Below, in pieces: positions 35,156 through 44,630 of a stretch of 64,000 nt of DNA. The stretch covers positions 1,397,828-1,461,827 of the forward strand of contig NZ_KZ454939.1 in the NCBI RefSeq assembly GCF_002797355.1. Reading direction: 5' to 3'. The notes beneath the pieces were generated by a model that did no database searches, was not told where the DNA came from, and worked only from the letters and a program-made list of their open reading frames with translations. The position numbers were made by a program, and so were the translations under genes. The stretch's first letter is position 1; each line of letters starts with the position of its first letter. The stretch is from Bacillus xiapuensis. Its GTDB lineage: Bacteria; Bacillota; Bacilli; Bacillales; Domibacillaceae.

Positions 35156-36778
35156 ATGGCGTATGAGAAAAATTGGGCCGATAACCCGAAGCTCAATAAA
35201 CAAGAACAGCGCAAATTAGTCAAGGATGGGCTGGATGTGTTTCAGGATATCCCTTATTACGCGGCCAATGGCTTCGACTCCATTCCAAAAGAAGAATGGG
35301 ACAGTTTTAAATGGGCAGGGCTGTATTTGCAGCGGCCGAAAGAGGATGGTTATTTCATGATGCGCGTCAAAGTGCCCACCGGCATTTTGACGAACGAACA
35401 AGTGATAGCGCTTGCGGAAATCTCTCGAGATTACGGCAGAAATATTTTTGATATCACGACGCGGCAGGCCATCCAATTTCACTGGCTGACGATTGAACAA
35501 GTGCCGGATATTTTGGAGCGGCTGGAGCGTGTCGGCCTGTCATCAACCGGCGCTTGCGGAGATATCCCCCGCAATGTCATCGGCAATGCTCTAGCTGGCA
35601 TTGATCCCGATGAAGTGTTGGATACGCGTCCGCTCGTCAAAGAAGTCGATCAGTTCTTTAAAAACAACCGTGATTTTTCCAATTTGCCCCGCAAATTTAA
35701 AATGTCCATCAATGCAAATATTTACAATGCCGGGAATGCAGAGATTAACGATGTCGCTTTTCTCCCTGCGGAAAAGGTGATGGCTGGCGAGAAAAAAATC
35801 GGTTTTCATCTCAAGGTCGGCGGCGGTTTGTCGGCAGCGCCAAAGCTGGCCCAGAAACTCGATCTGTTTATACTTCCCGAACAGGTGCTGAACGTATCCA
35901 TCGCTGCGGCAACGATCTTCCGCGACTTTGGCTACCGGGAAAAACGCCATCGCGCCCGCTTAAAGTTTCTTGTCGAGGACTGGGGGGCGGAGGCTTTTAA
36001 AGAGAAGCTTCTCGAATATACAGGTCCTTTGCCAGAAGCGGGAACGGACTTAACGAAAGGGTGGAATGCCGGTTACTTCTACGGAGTAAAGCCGCAAAAG
36101 CAAGCCGGACTGAATTATATCGGGTTAAATGTGCCGGTCGGACGCTTAGAAGCCTCGGAAGTGTTTGAGATCGCTCGCATTGCTCGAATGTATGGTAACG
36201 GTGAAATCCGCACATGCGGCTCGCAAAACTTAATTATTCCGAATGTTCCGAAAGAAAGTGTGGAAAACGTGTTAAAGGAGCCCGTTTTACAGCGATTGAA
36301 AACGGATGCGCCCAAATTTACCGCTTATTCGGTTTCTTGCACAGGCATTGAATACTGCAATTTAGCCTTAACAGAAACCAAAGAGCGCATGAAAAGAATT
36401 GCCGCTTATCTTGATGAAGAGCTTTCGCTTGATGTTCCTGTGCGGATCCATATGGTCGGCTGCCCGAATTCCTGCGGCCAGCGGCAGATTGCCGACATCG
36501 GCCTTCAAGGCGTTAAAATGCGGAATAAAGATAAGCAGATGGTGGAAGCCTTTGAGATCCATGTGGGAGGCACGCTAGTAAACGGCGGAATATTCAACAA
36601 AAAAATCAAAGGTAAAATCCCAGCGGACTTACTTCCGGGTATTTTGAAAAGCATTCTTCAGCATTTCAAAGAAACGAAGCTTCCAGGTGAATCCTTCTAT
36701 GACTATATCGAACGCACTGGAACGGATTCTTTGCAAAGAAAGCTGGATGAGCTGATGGCAGAAGAGACAATCGTATAA
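35156..36778 (+). CDS. Ferredoxin-type sulfite reductase (NirA/CysI family)
   Basis: The 540-residue siroheme enzyme has two NIR_SIR half domains. Cluster cysteines lie in SCTGIEYCNLA (C-x5-C) and GCPNSCGQRQ (C-x3-C), which bridge a 4Fe-4S cluster and siroheme. Siroheme-side basic residues are in GACGDIPRNV and RTCGSQNL. Within a cysH-sat-cysC operon the natural reaction is sulfite to sulfide; a nitrite reductase role is less likely. AGGAGGGA lies before the ATG at 35156, and the start overlaps no coding sequence of cysC. Confidence 0.9.
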   Translation: MAYEKNWADNPKLNKQEQRKLVKDGLDVFQDIPYYAANGFDSIPKEEWDSFKWAGLYLQRPKEDGYFMMRVKVPTGILTNEQVIALAEISRDYGRNIFDITTRQAIQFHWLTIEQVPDILERLERVGLSSTGACGDIPRNVIGNALAGIDPDEVLDTRPLVKEVDQFFKNNRDFSNLPRKFKMSINANIYNAGNAEINDVAFLPAEKVMAGEKKIGFHLKVGGGLSAAPKLAQKLDLFILPEQVLNVSIAAATIFRDFGYREKRHRARLKFLVEDWGAEAFKEKLLEYTGPLPEAGTDLTKGWNAGYFYGVKPQKQAGLNYIGLNVPVGRLEASEVFEIARIARMYGNGEIRTCGSQNLIIPNVPKESVENVLKEPVLQRLKTDAPKFTAYSVSCTGIEYCNLALTETKERMKRIAAYLDEELSLDVPVRIHMVGCPNSCGQRQIADIGLQGVKMRNKDKQMVEAFEIHVGGTLVNGGIFNKKIKGKIPADLLPGILKSILQHFKETKLPGESFYDYIERTGTDSLQRKLDELMAEETIV

Positions 36779-36790
36779 AGAGGGAGATCC

Positions 36791-37009
36791 ATGTATATTT
36801 ACCGATTTGAAATTAAACAAGGCGAGTCTGTCACCTATGCAGTGATAGCGGCTGAGAATGATGCTGAGGCTTTTGATTTAGCGGAAGCGGAGCTTGAGAA
36901 GTATTATTTAACCTTGCCTGATTATGACAATATTACCCTGTTTGAGAAAAAAAGAATAGGAGGAGGGGGCGGATTCGTTCTCCCCGTCTTTCGCGGCTTG
37001 AAAAGATAG
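36791..37009 (+). CDS. DUF3906 small protein
   Basis: The 72-residue protein (MYIYRFEIKQGESVTYAVIA..., then KYYLTLPDYDNITLFEKKRI and GGGGGFVLP) matches the DUF3906 family as I know it from bacilli. Function is unknown. It starts 12 bp after the sulfite reductase and ends at the next gene, so it is translated as part of the operon. AAGAGGGAG precedes the ATG. Confidence 0.8.
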   Translation: MYIYRFEIKQGESVTYAVIAAENDAEAFDLAEAELEKYYLTLPDYDNITLFEKKRIGGGGGFVLPVFRGLKR

Positions 37010-37024
37010 ATGGAGGTGGCTGAC

Positions 37025-37810
37025 GTGGGCAAAGTGTGGCTGGTTGGAGCGGGTCCGGGAGATCCGGAACTGATTACGGTAAAAGGGTTAAAGGCGATTC
37101 AGGAAGCGGATGTAATTCTTTATGACCGGTTAATTAGCGAAGAATTGCTGAATTATGCCAAACCGGAAGCGGAGCTGATTTTTTGCGGAAAGCTGCCGAA
37201 GCATCACCACTTGCAACAGGAGACGATTCACTGCTTTTTAGTGAAGCACGCAAAGCTCGGAAAGAAGGTCACGAGATTAAAAGGCGGCGATCCATTCGTG
37301 TTCGGACGCGGAGGCGAGGAAGCAGAATTTTTGGCGCGGCATGATATCCCATTTGAAATCGTTCCCGGAATAACGTCAGGAATTGCTGCGCCAGCCTATG
37401 CGGGCATTCCTGTAACCCACAGGGACTACAGCTCCTCGTTTGCTATCGTCACCGGCCATCGCCGCAATGATCAGTCTGAAGAAGTGAAATGGGCGTCTTT
37501 AGCAAACGGCATTGACACATTAGCCATTTATATGGGCATGAAAAACCTTCCTTATATTCAAGAAAAGCTGATCGGACACGGGAAATCCCCCGATACCCCG
37601 GCTGCTTTAATTCATTGGGGAACTACGGCGCAGCAGCGCACTGTCACCGGTACACTCGGTGCGATTGCGGATTTAGCCGCAAAGGCAGGCCTGACTAATC
37701 CGAGCATGATTGTGATTGGAGACGTCGTGAAGCTAAGGGAAAATATTCAATGGGCGGAAGAATGGCAATGGCCCGATATCCCAGCAGCGGCGGCTGGTGA
37801 CCGTTCATGA
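37025..37810 (+). CDS. sumT: Uroporphyrinogen-III C-methyltransferase (SUMT)
   Basis: The 261-residue protein has the tetrapyrrole methylase motifs VGAGPGDPELITVKG, RLKGGDPFVFGRGGEEAEFL and GITSGIAAPAYAGIPVTHRD. It makes precorrin-2, the first step from uroporphyrinogen III to siroheme needed by the sulfite reductase. The GTG at 37025 is preceded by TGGAGGTGG; a longer frame from 37010 would start inside that site. It corresponds to ylnD in Bacillus subtilis. Confidence 0.94.
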   Translation: MGKVWLVGAGPGDPELITVKGLKAIQEADVILYDRLISEELLNYAKPEAELIFCGKLPKHHHLQQETIHCFLVKHAKLGKKVTRLKGGDPFVFGRGGEEAEFLARHDIPFEIVPGITSGIAAPAYAGIPVTHRDYSSSFAIVTGHRRNDQSEEVKWASLANGIDTLAIYMGMKNLPYIQEKLIGHGKSPDTPAALIHWGTTAQQRTVTGTLGAIADLAAKAGLTNPSMIVIGDVVKLRENIQWAEEWQWPDIPAAAAGDRS

Positions 37811-38541
37811 AAGCCGTGCTTTACATTTGCCACGGAAGCCGAGTGAAAAAAGGATGCCAGGAGGCGCTTGATTTTATAGAACGATGCAAGCCGTTAACCG
37901 ATGTAAAGATACAAGAGGCTTGTTTTTTAGAACTGGCCGAGCCAACGATTGAACAAGGATTCTCTCGATGTGTGGAACGGGGAGCCACGGAAATCATTGT
38001 CTTTCCGTTCTTGCTTCTTGAAGCCGGACATGCGAAGAAAGACATTCCGGCCGCACTCAGCAAAGTCTCAGCAAAATTCCCGAAGGTTCGAACGGTTTAC
38101 AAGAAGCCTGTGGGCGTACATGAAAAAATGATCGACATTTTAATCGAGCGAATGACTGAAAAGGGGGTTCCTGTTTCGAGGGAAGCGTCTGTCCTGATTG
38201 TCGGGCGCGGCAGCAGCGATCCTCAAACAGCAGCGGATTTTCAGCGCATTCGCCAATTATTCCGCTCCAAAACCAAGTTAAACGATGTGAATATTTGCTT
38301 TTTAGCTGCCGCGACGCCTGCATTTTCAGCAGAATTGCAGCGGCTCTCCGAGAAAGAGACCAAGCAAATATGGGTGCTGCCTTATTTGCTGTTTACCGGT
38401 ATTTTAATGAAGAAGATGGAGAAAGACATTCAGGAATTATCTGCTTCGACTCCCGTCTTTCTCTGCTCTTATCTTGGCTATCATCCTCACTTATGCCATG
38501 TTATCGCTGAGCGCATTGCTGAGGAAGTTACGCAAAAATGA
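37807..38541 (+). CDS. sirB: Sirohydrochlorin ferrochelatase (SirB/CbiX-like)
   Basis: The 244-residue protein contains two CbiX-like halves with the metal-binding histidine in YICHGSRVKKG and FPFLLLEAGHAKKDIP, and again LIVGRGSSDPQTAADF in the second half. It inserts iron into sirohydrochlorin to form siroheme. It overlaps sumT by four bases. It corresponds to ylnE; the dehydrogenase partner ylnF/sirC does not follow. Confidence 0.92.
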   Translation: MKAVLYICHGSRVKKGCQEALDFIERCKPLTDVKIQEACFLELAEPTIEQGFSRCVERGATEIIVFPFLLLEAGHAKKDIPAALSKVSAKFPKVRTVYKKPVGVHEKMIDILIERMTEKGVPVSREASVLIVGRGSSDPQTAADFQRIRQLFRSKTKLNDVNICFLAAATPAFSAELQRLSEKETKQIWVLPYLLFTGILMKKMEKDIQELSASTPVFLCSYLGYHPHLCHVIAERIAEEVTQK

Positions 38542-38592
38542 TTTATTGTTTAAAAACGGCTTTAAAAAATGGATGGCAAGGAGGAATGAGAC

Positions 38593-39498
38593 ATGGAACG
38601 CTTTATCATCTTAGCGCTTGTCGGTTTAACCGCTCAATTGGTAGACGGTTCTTTAGGAATGGGATACGGGCTGACTTCCACTACATTGCTGCTGTCAGCC
38701 GGCATTGCCCCGGCGGTCGCTTCCGCTTCTGTTCATATGGCGGAGGTTGTCACGGCAGCGGCTTCTGGAGCTTCGCATATCAAATTTGGAAATGTGGATA
38801 AAAGCATGGCCAAGCGCCTGATTATTCCCGGTTCCATTGGCGCTTTCTCCGGTGCAACTTTTTTAAGCCATCTAACAGGGGAATACGTCCGATTATATGT
38901 CTCGATTTTCTTGCTTTGCTTAGGGCTTTACATTTTATTCCGCTTTTTGAGGATGAAAGATGCCCGCAAGCAGGAACATACCGCTCTTTCCAACCGGTTT
39001 TACACGCCGCTCGGCTTTGTCGCTGGATTCTTTGATGCTAGCGGCGGGGGAGGATGGGGGCCGATCGCTACCCCTGCCTTGCTGTCCCAAAAAGGCATGA
39101 ACCCAAGAAAAGTGATCGGTACCGTAAATGCCAGTGAATTTGCAGTCGCCTTATCAGCCACAGTCGGCTTTCTGCTGTCATTAGGCCCGGGAAAACTCAA
39201 TTGGCTTTGGGTAGGCGCACTAATGATTGGAGGAATTATTGCCGCTCCTATTTCCGCATGGATCGTTAAGAATCTGCCAACAAAAATGCTTGCCGTTATC
39301 GTCAGCGGCATGTTGATTTTTACAAATATTCACGCAATACTCAGTTATACCGCTATCAATTGGGAAACAACCATGTTCATTTACACTTTGATCGCTGTCA
39401 TATGGAGCTATATCATTTACTGTTTGATCCAAAAAGAAAAGAAGCTCAAGCGAACGAGCAGCGAGCTGTCTATAAATAAATCAACAAAAACATCCTGA
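38593..39498 (+). CDS. TSUP-family permease (TauE/SafE-like)
   Basis: The 301-residue protein has about eight membrane segments arranged as two homologous halves. Each half opens with a glycine-rich motif: LVDGSLGMGYGLTSTTLLL in the first and FFDASGGGGWGPIATPALL in the second. The family moves sulfur anions and related compounds. As the last gene of the sulfate operon, which lacks cysP, it may be the sulfate importer or a sulfite exporter. GGCAAGGAGG precedes the ATG. It occupies the place of ylnF. Confidence 0.9.
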   Translation: MERFIILALVGLTAQLVDGSLGMGYGLTSTTLLLSAGIAPAVASASVHMAEVVTAAASGASHIKFGNVDKSMAKRLIIPGSIGAFSGATFLSHLTGEYVRLYVSIFLLCLGLYILFRFLRMKDARKQEHTALSNRFYTPLGFVAGFFDASGGGGWGPIATPALLSQKGMNPRKVIGTVNASEFAVALSATVGFLLSLGPGKLNWLWVGALMIGGIIAAPISAWIVKNLPTKMLAVIVSGMLIFTNIHAILSYTAINWETTMFIYTLIAVIWSYIIYCLIQKEKKLKRTSSELSINKSTKTS

Positions 39499-39520
39499 GC
39501 AAGCTTTCAGGATGTTTTTG
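39485..39520 (+). terminator. Terminator of the sulfate operon
   Basis: CAAAAACATCCTGA (39485-39498) / TCAGGATGTTTTTG (39507-39520), a perfect 14-bp stem overlapping the stop codon. Confidence 0.9.
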
Positions 39521-39965
<445 letters not shown>

Positions 39966-40145
39966 TCATCCCCGCTCCTCCAAATAAAAGAGGAAAACTT
40001 CTGCAGCTTTGACCACAAAGTCCGGCTTGACTCGATCAAGGGCGATAATGATGGCGGGATGTTTTTCTGTTGCTCTGCTTTCGAAACTGCGCACGTTAAC
40101 GATAGTTTTTCCTTTTTCAACAGCTTCTGTGCTTTCAATCTTGTT
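39966..40145 (-). pseudogene. Truncated gene relic of unknown family
   Basis: A minus-strand frame ending at 39966 encodes a coherent 58-residue C terminus (IESTEAVEKGKTIVNVRSFE, then HPAIIIALDRVKPDFVV and FLFYLEERG). It has no start codon: an in-frame TGA stands at 40146-40148. The stop overlaps an ATG of a second very short frame (MIGLLSRASL, stop). This looks like the joint of two former operon genes that lost their bodies. The longer overlapping 78-residue frame (39944-40180) is in another phase and less protein-like. Confidence 0.4.
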
Positions 40146-40236
40146 TCAGAAATCCTAATAGCCAATGATGTTCGAGTCATTTATATTATAAAGAAGAGAT
40201 GAAACACTCTTCTGCTATGAAAAAGAAGGATTACTA

Positions 40237-40677
40237 ATGAATACACTAACTATTAATGAACTTCAAACCCATAAGGAAATCCTTGAAGCCTTTTCAGTAA
40301 TGAATCAATTACGCACACATCTTGATGAAAAATCCTATCTTGATTTAGTAATAGAGGCAAAAGAAAAGGACATGTATAAGTTATTTGCCTTGTATGATCA
40401 TGGAGAAATTGTTGCTCTTACTGGATTTAAACCCATGATAACTCTTTACTACGGACGTTTTGTGTGGGTTTGTGATTTAGTCACCGATAAAAACAAGCGT
40501 TCAAATGGATATGGTGAAAAGCTCCTTTCTTTCGTACATAAATGGGCTGCAGAAAATGGCTACCAAAGCGTCGCCCTGTCATCAGGTGTACAGCGAGTTG
40601 ATGCACACCGATTTTACGAGGAAAAAATGGGTTATGACAAAGCAAGTTATGTCTTTAAAAAAAATCTGGATTTGTAA
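40237..40677 (+). CDS. GNAT-family N-acetyltransferase
   Basis: The 146-residue protein has the acetyl-CoA binding pattern [23 protein letters not shown] (Q/RxxGxG/A-like, about residues 85-105) and the C-terminal [20 protein letters not shown] typical of GNAT enzymes. The substrate is unknown. The coding sequence is more AT-rich than most of the window and stands alone between a relic and a convergent transporter. AAGAAGGA precedes the ATG. Confidence 0.88.
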   Translation: MNTLTINELQTHKEILEAFSVMNQLRTHLDEKSYLDLVIEAKEKDMYKLFALYDHGEIVALTGFKPMITLYYGRFVWVCDLVTDKNKRSNGYGEKLLSFVHKWAAENGYQSVALSSGVQRVDAHRFYEEKMGYDKASYVFKKNLDL

Positions 40678-40710
40678 TTCTACCGCTATCGGGCGCGGTT
40701 GTTAAACCTC

Positions 40711-40750
40711 AGCCTAATTTCTCTTGAGCCAGAAAAGAAATTAGGCTTTA
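40711..40750 (+). terminator. Probable terminator of the GNAT gene
   Basis: AGCCTAATTTCT (40711-40722) / AGAAATTAGGCT (40736-40747) is a perfect 12-bp stem followed by an AT-rich tail. Confidence 0.65.
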
Positions 40751-40776
40751 TATATATGCACTGAAAAATCCAGCCG

Positions 40777-41967
40777 CTACCGGTTCCTCCAATAGCGGGC
40801 CATTATGAAAACAGCTGTTAAAGACAGCAGGCTGGTAAAAATGAACACTCCGCTTATCCCGCTTGTTTCAGCGGCGATGCCTGCTGCAAAGGGTCCAAGG
40901 AAGATCCCCAGCGCATAAAAAGACTGATAGAAGCCCATTGCTGACATCTTCAGCTTAGGCGGACTGGATCGAATCACTTCTCCAAGTAAGAGCGGAAAAA
41001 TAAAGCCGAGTGTCAGGCCAAGTCCTGAATGAACGGCACTTAGAGCAAGCAGTGAAGCAGTGAAAGGCACAAGCGCCAGAAGAACCGCTGTCAAACCGAA
41101 ACTGATGAGCAGCACGGATTTATAAAGACGGCTGTGCAGTTCATAAATCGTAAGAATGAATGAAGCTAGCGCATGCGGAATAAAAAAGGCGGAAATTAGC
41201 CAAATAAATGATGTTTTTGCCGCCTTCATTTCAGCGGCGGCCACCGGGCTGAAGCCGAAGATCGTAATAAATAAAATAGCGTGAGCGATCAAGGATAACA
41301 AGGTAAGTAAAGGCAGATTCGGTAGGGTTACAGTTTGTTTGATAAAGCTTCCGAAACCTGAAAGCTTCACCTCCCCCCCTTCTTGGCTTAGGTCTTTAAT
41401 CTTCCAGGCAAAGAAAATTCCAAATACTGAAGCGGCTGCGCCAAGCCAAAAAGGCAGACGCCAGCCCCATAAATGAACGAGATAACCGCAGATGGCCATG
41501 CTGAAGAATTGTGTTGCGACGGTAATGAATTGAATTGTTCCCATCGCTTTAGAGGACTGTCCTGGTCTATAGTAATAAGAATACAGCACCGTTGCCATTA
41601 CCCACATTGCCGCTGTCACGCCTGCCAGCAAGCGGGCGATTAAAACCATGGCAAACGAATCAAAAAGAGCGAGCAGCAGATCGCTGGTGAGCGCTATCAC
41701 AAATCCCCAAATGAACAAACTCTTTCGAAGCGATCGTAAAAAATCCGACAGCATCCCAAGCGGAAAGCGCAGCAGAATTTGCGTGATGCCATAGCTGCCT
41801 AAAACGAAGCCGATCGCCGAATAAGAAAAGCCAATCGACTGTAAATACACACTAAAAACAGGGGTGTAAATATAAATAGCGAACCAAAAACAAAATATAG
41901 CTGCGACAAAGTAAACATGATCTTTTCTAGAGATCGTGTCCGAATTCTGTATTTCCACAGCCTCCAT
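40777..41967 (-). CDS. MFS transporter
   Basis: The product has about 396 residues and 12 membrane segments. The MFS loop 2-3 signature appears as RFPLGMLSDFLRSLRKS, and a second LLGEVIRSSP-like loop occurs in the C half. I cannot name a substrate. It resembles sugar or drug efflux type members. The start is uncertain (GTG 41976, ATG 41967 or GTG a few codons in); AAAGGA is best placed for 41967. No AAGCGCTT operator stands before it, so it is probably outside the polyol regulon that follows. Confidence 0.82.
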   Translation of the reverse strand: MEAVEIQNSDTISRKDHVYFVAAIFCFWFAIYIYTPVFSVYLQSIGFSYSAIGFVLGSYGITQILLRFPLGMLSDFLRSLRKSLFIWGFVIALTSDLLLALFDSFAMVLIARLLAGVTAAMWVMATVLYSYYYRPGQSSKAMGTIQFITVATQFFSMAICGYLVHLWGWRLPFWLGAAASVFGIFFAWKIKDLSQEGGEVKLSGFGSFIKQTVTLPNLPLLTLLSLIAHAILFITIFGFSPVAAAEMKAAKTSFIWLISAFFIPHALASFILTIYELHSRLYKSVLLISFGLTAVLLALVPFTASLLALSAVHSGLGLTLGFIFPLLLGEVIRSSPPKLKMSAMGFYQSFYALGIFLGPFAAGIAAETSGISGVFIFTSLLSLTAVFIMARYWRNR

Positions 41968-41993
41968 TCCTCTCACATCCTTTCATGATCAAT

Positions 41994-42031
41994 AAAAAAC
42001 AGCGCAGCCTGGTTGCACCGCGCTGTTTTTT
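41994..42031. terminator. Terminator at the end of the transketolase operon
   Basis: AAAAAACAGCGC (41994-42005) / GCGCTGTTTTTT (42020-42031), a perfect 12-bp stem that ends in T-runs on both strands. It closes the minus-strand operon coming from 46450. Confidence 0.92.
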
Positions 42032-42051
42032 ATTGATGTAAAACTGACAAA

Positions 42052-43140
42052 CTAGTAGAAGCTGCCCGCTTTCTGCCGCTGACAAAGGATTTCAACAATT
42101 CGGTCTCCTACGTCTGAAGTGGAAGCGGTTCCTCCGAGATCCGGTGTAAGAACGATACGCTCTTCCATTACTGTTTCAATAGCATCAAGGAGCATCGCGC
42201 CCGCTTCTTCACATCCAAAGAAATCAAACATTTGGCTTGCAGACCAGATAGCCGCCAGCGGGTTCGCTATTCCTTTGCCCGCTATGTCCGGTGCAGAACC
42301 GTGTATAGGTTCAAACATTGAAGGCCACTCTTTTTCTGGATTAATATTAGCTCCGGCCGCAAGTCCCATGCCGCCTGCAAGCGCAGCTCCGAGATCTGTC
42401 AATATATCGCCGAATAAATTGGAGGTCACCACAACTTCAAAACGGGACGGATCCTTTACCATTAGCATCGCAGCGGCATCAACCAGATAAGAATAGGTTT
42501 GGACTTCCGGATAGTCCCGGCTGACCTCTTCAAATACTTGATCCCAGAATACCATTGAATAGTTGAGTGCATTAGCCTTGCTGATGCTTGTCAGAGTTCT
42601 GCCTGATTTGGCGGCTTCCTCGAATGCGTAGCGAATAATCCTCTCTGTGCCTTTTCGGGAAAAAACCCCGGTTTGCAGCACCAATTCCTCTGGCTTTCCC
42701 TGAAAGATCCACTCGCCTAAACCGGCATACTCCCCTTCGCTGTTTTCACGGATGAACAGCATATCAATTGTTTCTTTTGTTCCTCCCTCGATCGGGCAGG
42801 GAGCCCCATTCAATAGCTTTATAGGGCGAATATTGACATACTGATCAAATTCCTTGCGAATTCGCAGCAGCAAATCCCAAAGAGAGATATGGTCCGGTAC
42901 GCCCGGATAGCCAACGGCTCCAAGATAAATCGCATCGAATCTTTTTAATTGCTCCATGCCGTCATCCGCCATCATTTTGCCGTGCTTTAAGTAATATTCA
43001 CATCCCCAGGGGAAGGAAGTGAATGCCAATCGCATGCGCCCATCTAACTCCGCCGCTTTCTTCATCACTTTGATTCCTTCTGAGATTACTTCCGGTCCAA
43101 TACCGTCTCCTGGAATCACAGCAACATTAATCGTCTTCAT
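42052..43140 (-). CDS. Tartrate/D-malate dehydrogenase (decarboxylating) family enzyme
   Basis: The 362-residue enzyme belongs to the isocitrate/isopropylmalate dehydrogenase superfamily. Motifs are IPGDGIGPEVISEG, FIRENSEGEYAG, SKANALNYSMVFWD, NLFGDILTDLGAAL and EPIHGSAPDIAGKGIANP. It is closest by pattern to TtuC/YcsA/DmlA enzymes, which oxidise and decarboxylate D-malate or tartrate to pyruvate or glycerate with NAD+. It overlaps the aldehyde dehydrogenase gene by 14 bp and ends the transketolase operon. D-malate is the substrate I predict here. Confidence 0.88.
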   Translation of the reverse strand: MKTINVAVIPGDGIGPEVISEGIKVMKKAAELDGRMRLAFTSFPWGCEYYLKHGKMMADDGMEQLKRFDAIYLGAVGYPGVPDHISLWDLLLRIRKEFDQYVNIRPIKLLNGAPCPIEGGTKETIDMLFIRENSEGEYAGLGEWIFQGKPEELVLQTGVFSRKGTERIIRYAFEEAAKSGRTLTSISKANALNYSMVFWDQVFEEVSRDYPEVQTYSYLVDAAAMLMVKDPSRFEVVVTSNLFGDILTDLGAALAGGMGLAAGANINPEKEWPSMFEPIHGSAPDIAGKGIANPLAAIWSASQMFDFFGCEEAGAMLLDAIETVMEERIVLTPDLGGTASTSDVGDRIVEILCQRQKAGSFY

Positions 43141-44581
43141 TTCTATTTACTCTTTCATTCTCCAAGTTGACGACAACGGTAACCGTCTTGACAAGTTCTT
43201 GGATCGCATATGCAGGCCCTTCCTTGCCGCTGCCGCTTTCTTTTACGCCGCCATATGGCATTTGATCCGTCCGGTAGCAGCACGTATCATTAATTACGAC
43301 ACCGCCTACATCAAGCAAATAAGGAATTTTATAAGATAAATGTAAATCGGCTGTATAAATGCCTGCCTGCAGTCCATATTTTGAATCATTTACAAGCTCA
43401 ATCGCTTCTTCGATTTCATCATATATGAAAAGCGAGACAATCGGTGCAAATACTTCCTCATCAACAACCTTCATGCCTTTTTGAACATTCGTCAGAACGG
43501 TGGGATAGAGGATATTACCTTCGCGGATGCCGCCGGTCAACGCGGCAGCTCCAGCCTCCTTGGCTTCAATAATCCATTGTTCGGCACGTTTGGCTTCTTT
43601 TTCACTTATCATCGGACCGACATCGGTATCCGGATGCAAGGGATCACCCACTTTAAGCAAGGAAACTTCATCCATGAACTTTTTAAGAAATGACTTATAA
43701 ATGGCACTGTTAATTAAAATCCGCTGGACGGAAATGCAAATTTGTCCAGCATGGGCAAAAGCCATTTTGGCCAGCTGCGAGGCTGCTTTTTCAATATCAG
43801 CATCGCTATGCACAATGGTTGCGGAGTTAGAGCCGAGCTCCAATGTGGCTTTCCGAAGTCCGATTGTTTGCTGGATGTGCTTGCCAACGCCAGGGGAACC
43901 TGTAAATGTATAGTGGGCAATCCGCTCGTCGTGAAGCAGCTGTTCACCTACTGTGCGGCCGCTTCCCACCACGCATTGGACATAGCCTTTAGGCACACCT
44001 GCTTGCTCCAGCAGTTCACATAGCTTAACCGCAACCGTCGCTGTATCCGATGCCGGTTTAATAATAACCGGATTGCCGGCTGCCAAGGCCGGGGCGACTT
44101 TGTGGACGACTAGATTTAATGGGAAGTTAAAAGGTGTAATAGCCGCTACCGCCCCGATCGGCTTTTTCACTGTATAAAGAAAGCGGTCCGGTACATTGTA
44201 ATTGGGAATGATCTCTCCAACGAGCTTTTTCGCTTCCTCTGCCGCCAGCTGAAGCGTCGCCACAGAACGTTTGACTTCCACCTTCGCGTCCTTAATAGGC
44301 TTTCCTCCTTCTTGAGCGATCACAAGGGCAAACTCTTCCAGGTGTTCTTGCAAAAGGTCGGCTGCGCTCATCAATACGGTATAACGGTAACTGGGGACAA
44401 ATGCAATATGCTTGTAAGCATGCACCGCCGATTCAACCGCCCGATCGACAATCTTCTCATCCGCCAATCCAACCTCAGAAAAAAGCTCCCCAGTAAATTT
44501 GTTATACACCTTATGAGTGTTCTCTGTATCGATCCACTGACCATTAATGAACAACTTTTGTTTTAGGATACTGCTTTGCAT
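43127..44581 (-). CDS. NAD(P)-dependent aldehyde dehydrogenase
   Basis: The product has about 484 residues. ALDH motifs include PFNFPLNLVVHKVAPALAAGN, FTGSPGVGKHI, catalytic E248 in LELGSNS, nucleophile C282 in AGQICISVQR and EEVFAPIVSL. It resembles the lactaldehyde/succinate-semialdehyde type rather than IolA, whose motif differs. Within the operon it probably oxidises the short aldehyde made by the transketolase. The ATG at 44581 is preceded by GGGAGAGG; it lies 49 bp after the transketolase C gene. Confidence 0.9.
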   Translation of the reverse strand: MQSSILKQKLFINGQWIDTENTHKVYNKFTGELFSEVGLADEKIVDRAVESAVHAYKHIAFVPSYRYTVLMSAADLLQEHLEEFALVIAQEGGKPIKDAKVEVKRSVATLQLAAEEAKKLVGEIIPNYNVPDRFLYTVKKPIGAVAAITPFNFPLNLVVHKVAPALAAGNPVIIKPASDTATVAVKLCELLEQAGVPKGYVQCVVGSGRTVGEQLLHDERIAHYTFTGSPGVGKHIQQTIGLRKATLELGSNSATIVHSDADIEKAASQLAKMAFAHAGQICISVQRILINSAIYKSFLKKFMDEVSLLKVGDPLHPDTDVGPMISEKEAKRAEQWIIEAKEAGAAALTGGIREGNILYPTVLTNVQKGMKVVDEEVFAPIVSLFIYDEIEEAIELVNDSKYGLQAGIYTADLHLSYKIPYLLDVGGVVINDTCCYRTDQMPYGGVKESGSGKEGPAYAIQELVKTVTVVVNLENERVNRNEDD

Positions 44582-44630
44582 TTGCTCCTCTCCCATCTCA
44601 GTGTAATAGCATACATAAACTTTCCGGCAG

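Noticed and set aside
35156-36778. Assimilatory nitrite reductase
   Set aside because: The family includes nitrite reductases, but the operon is a sulfate assimilation operon and no nitrate or nitrite gene is near.
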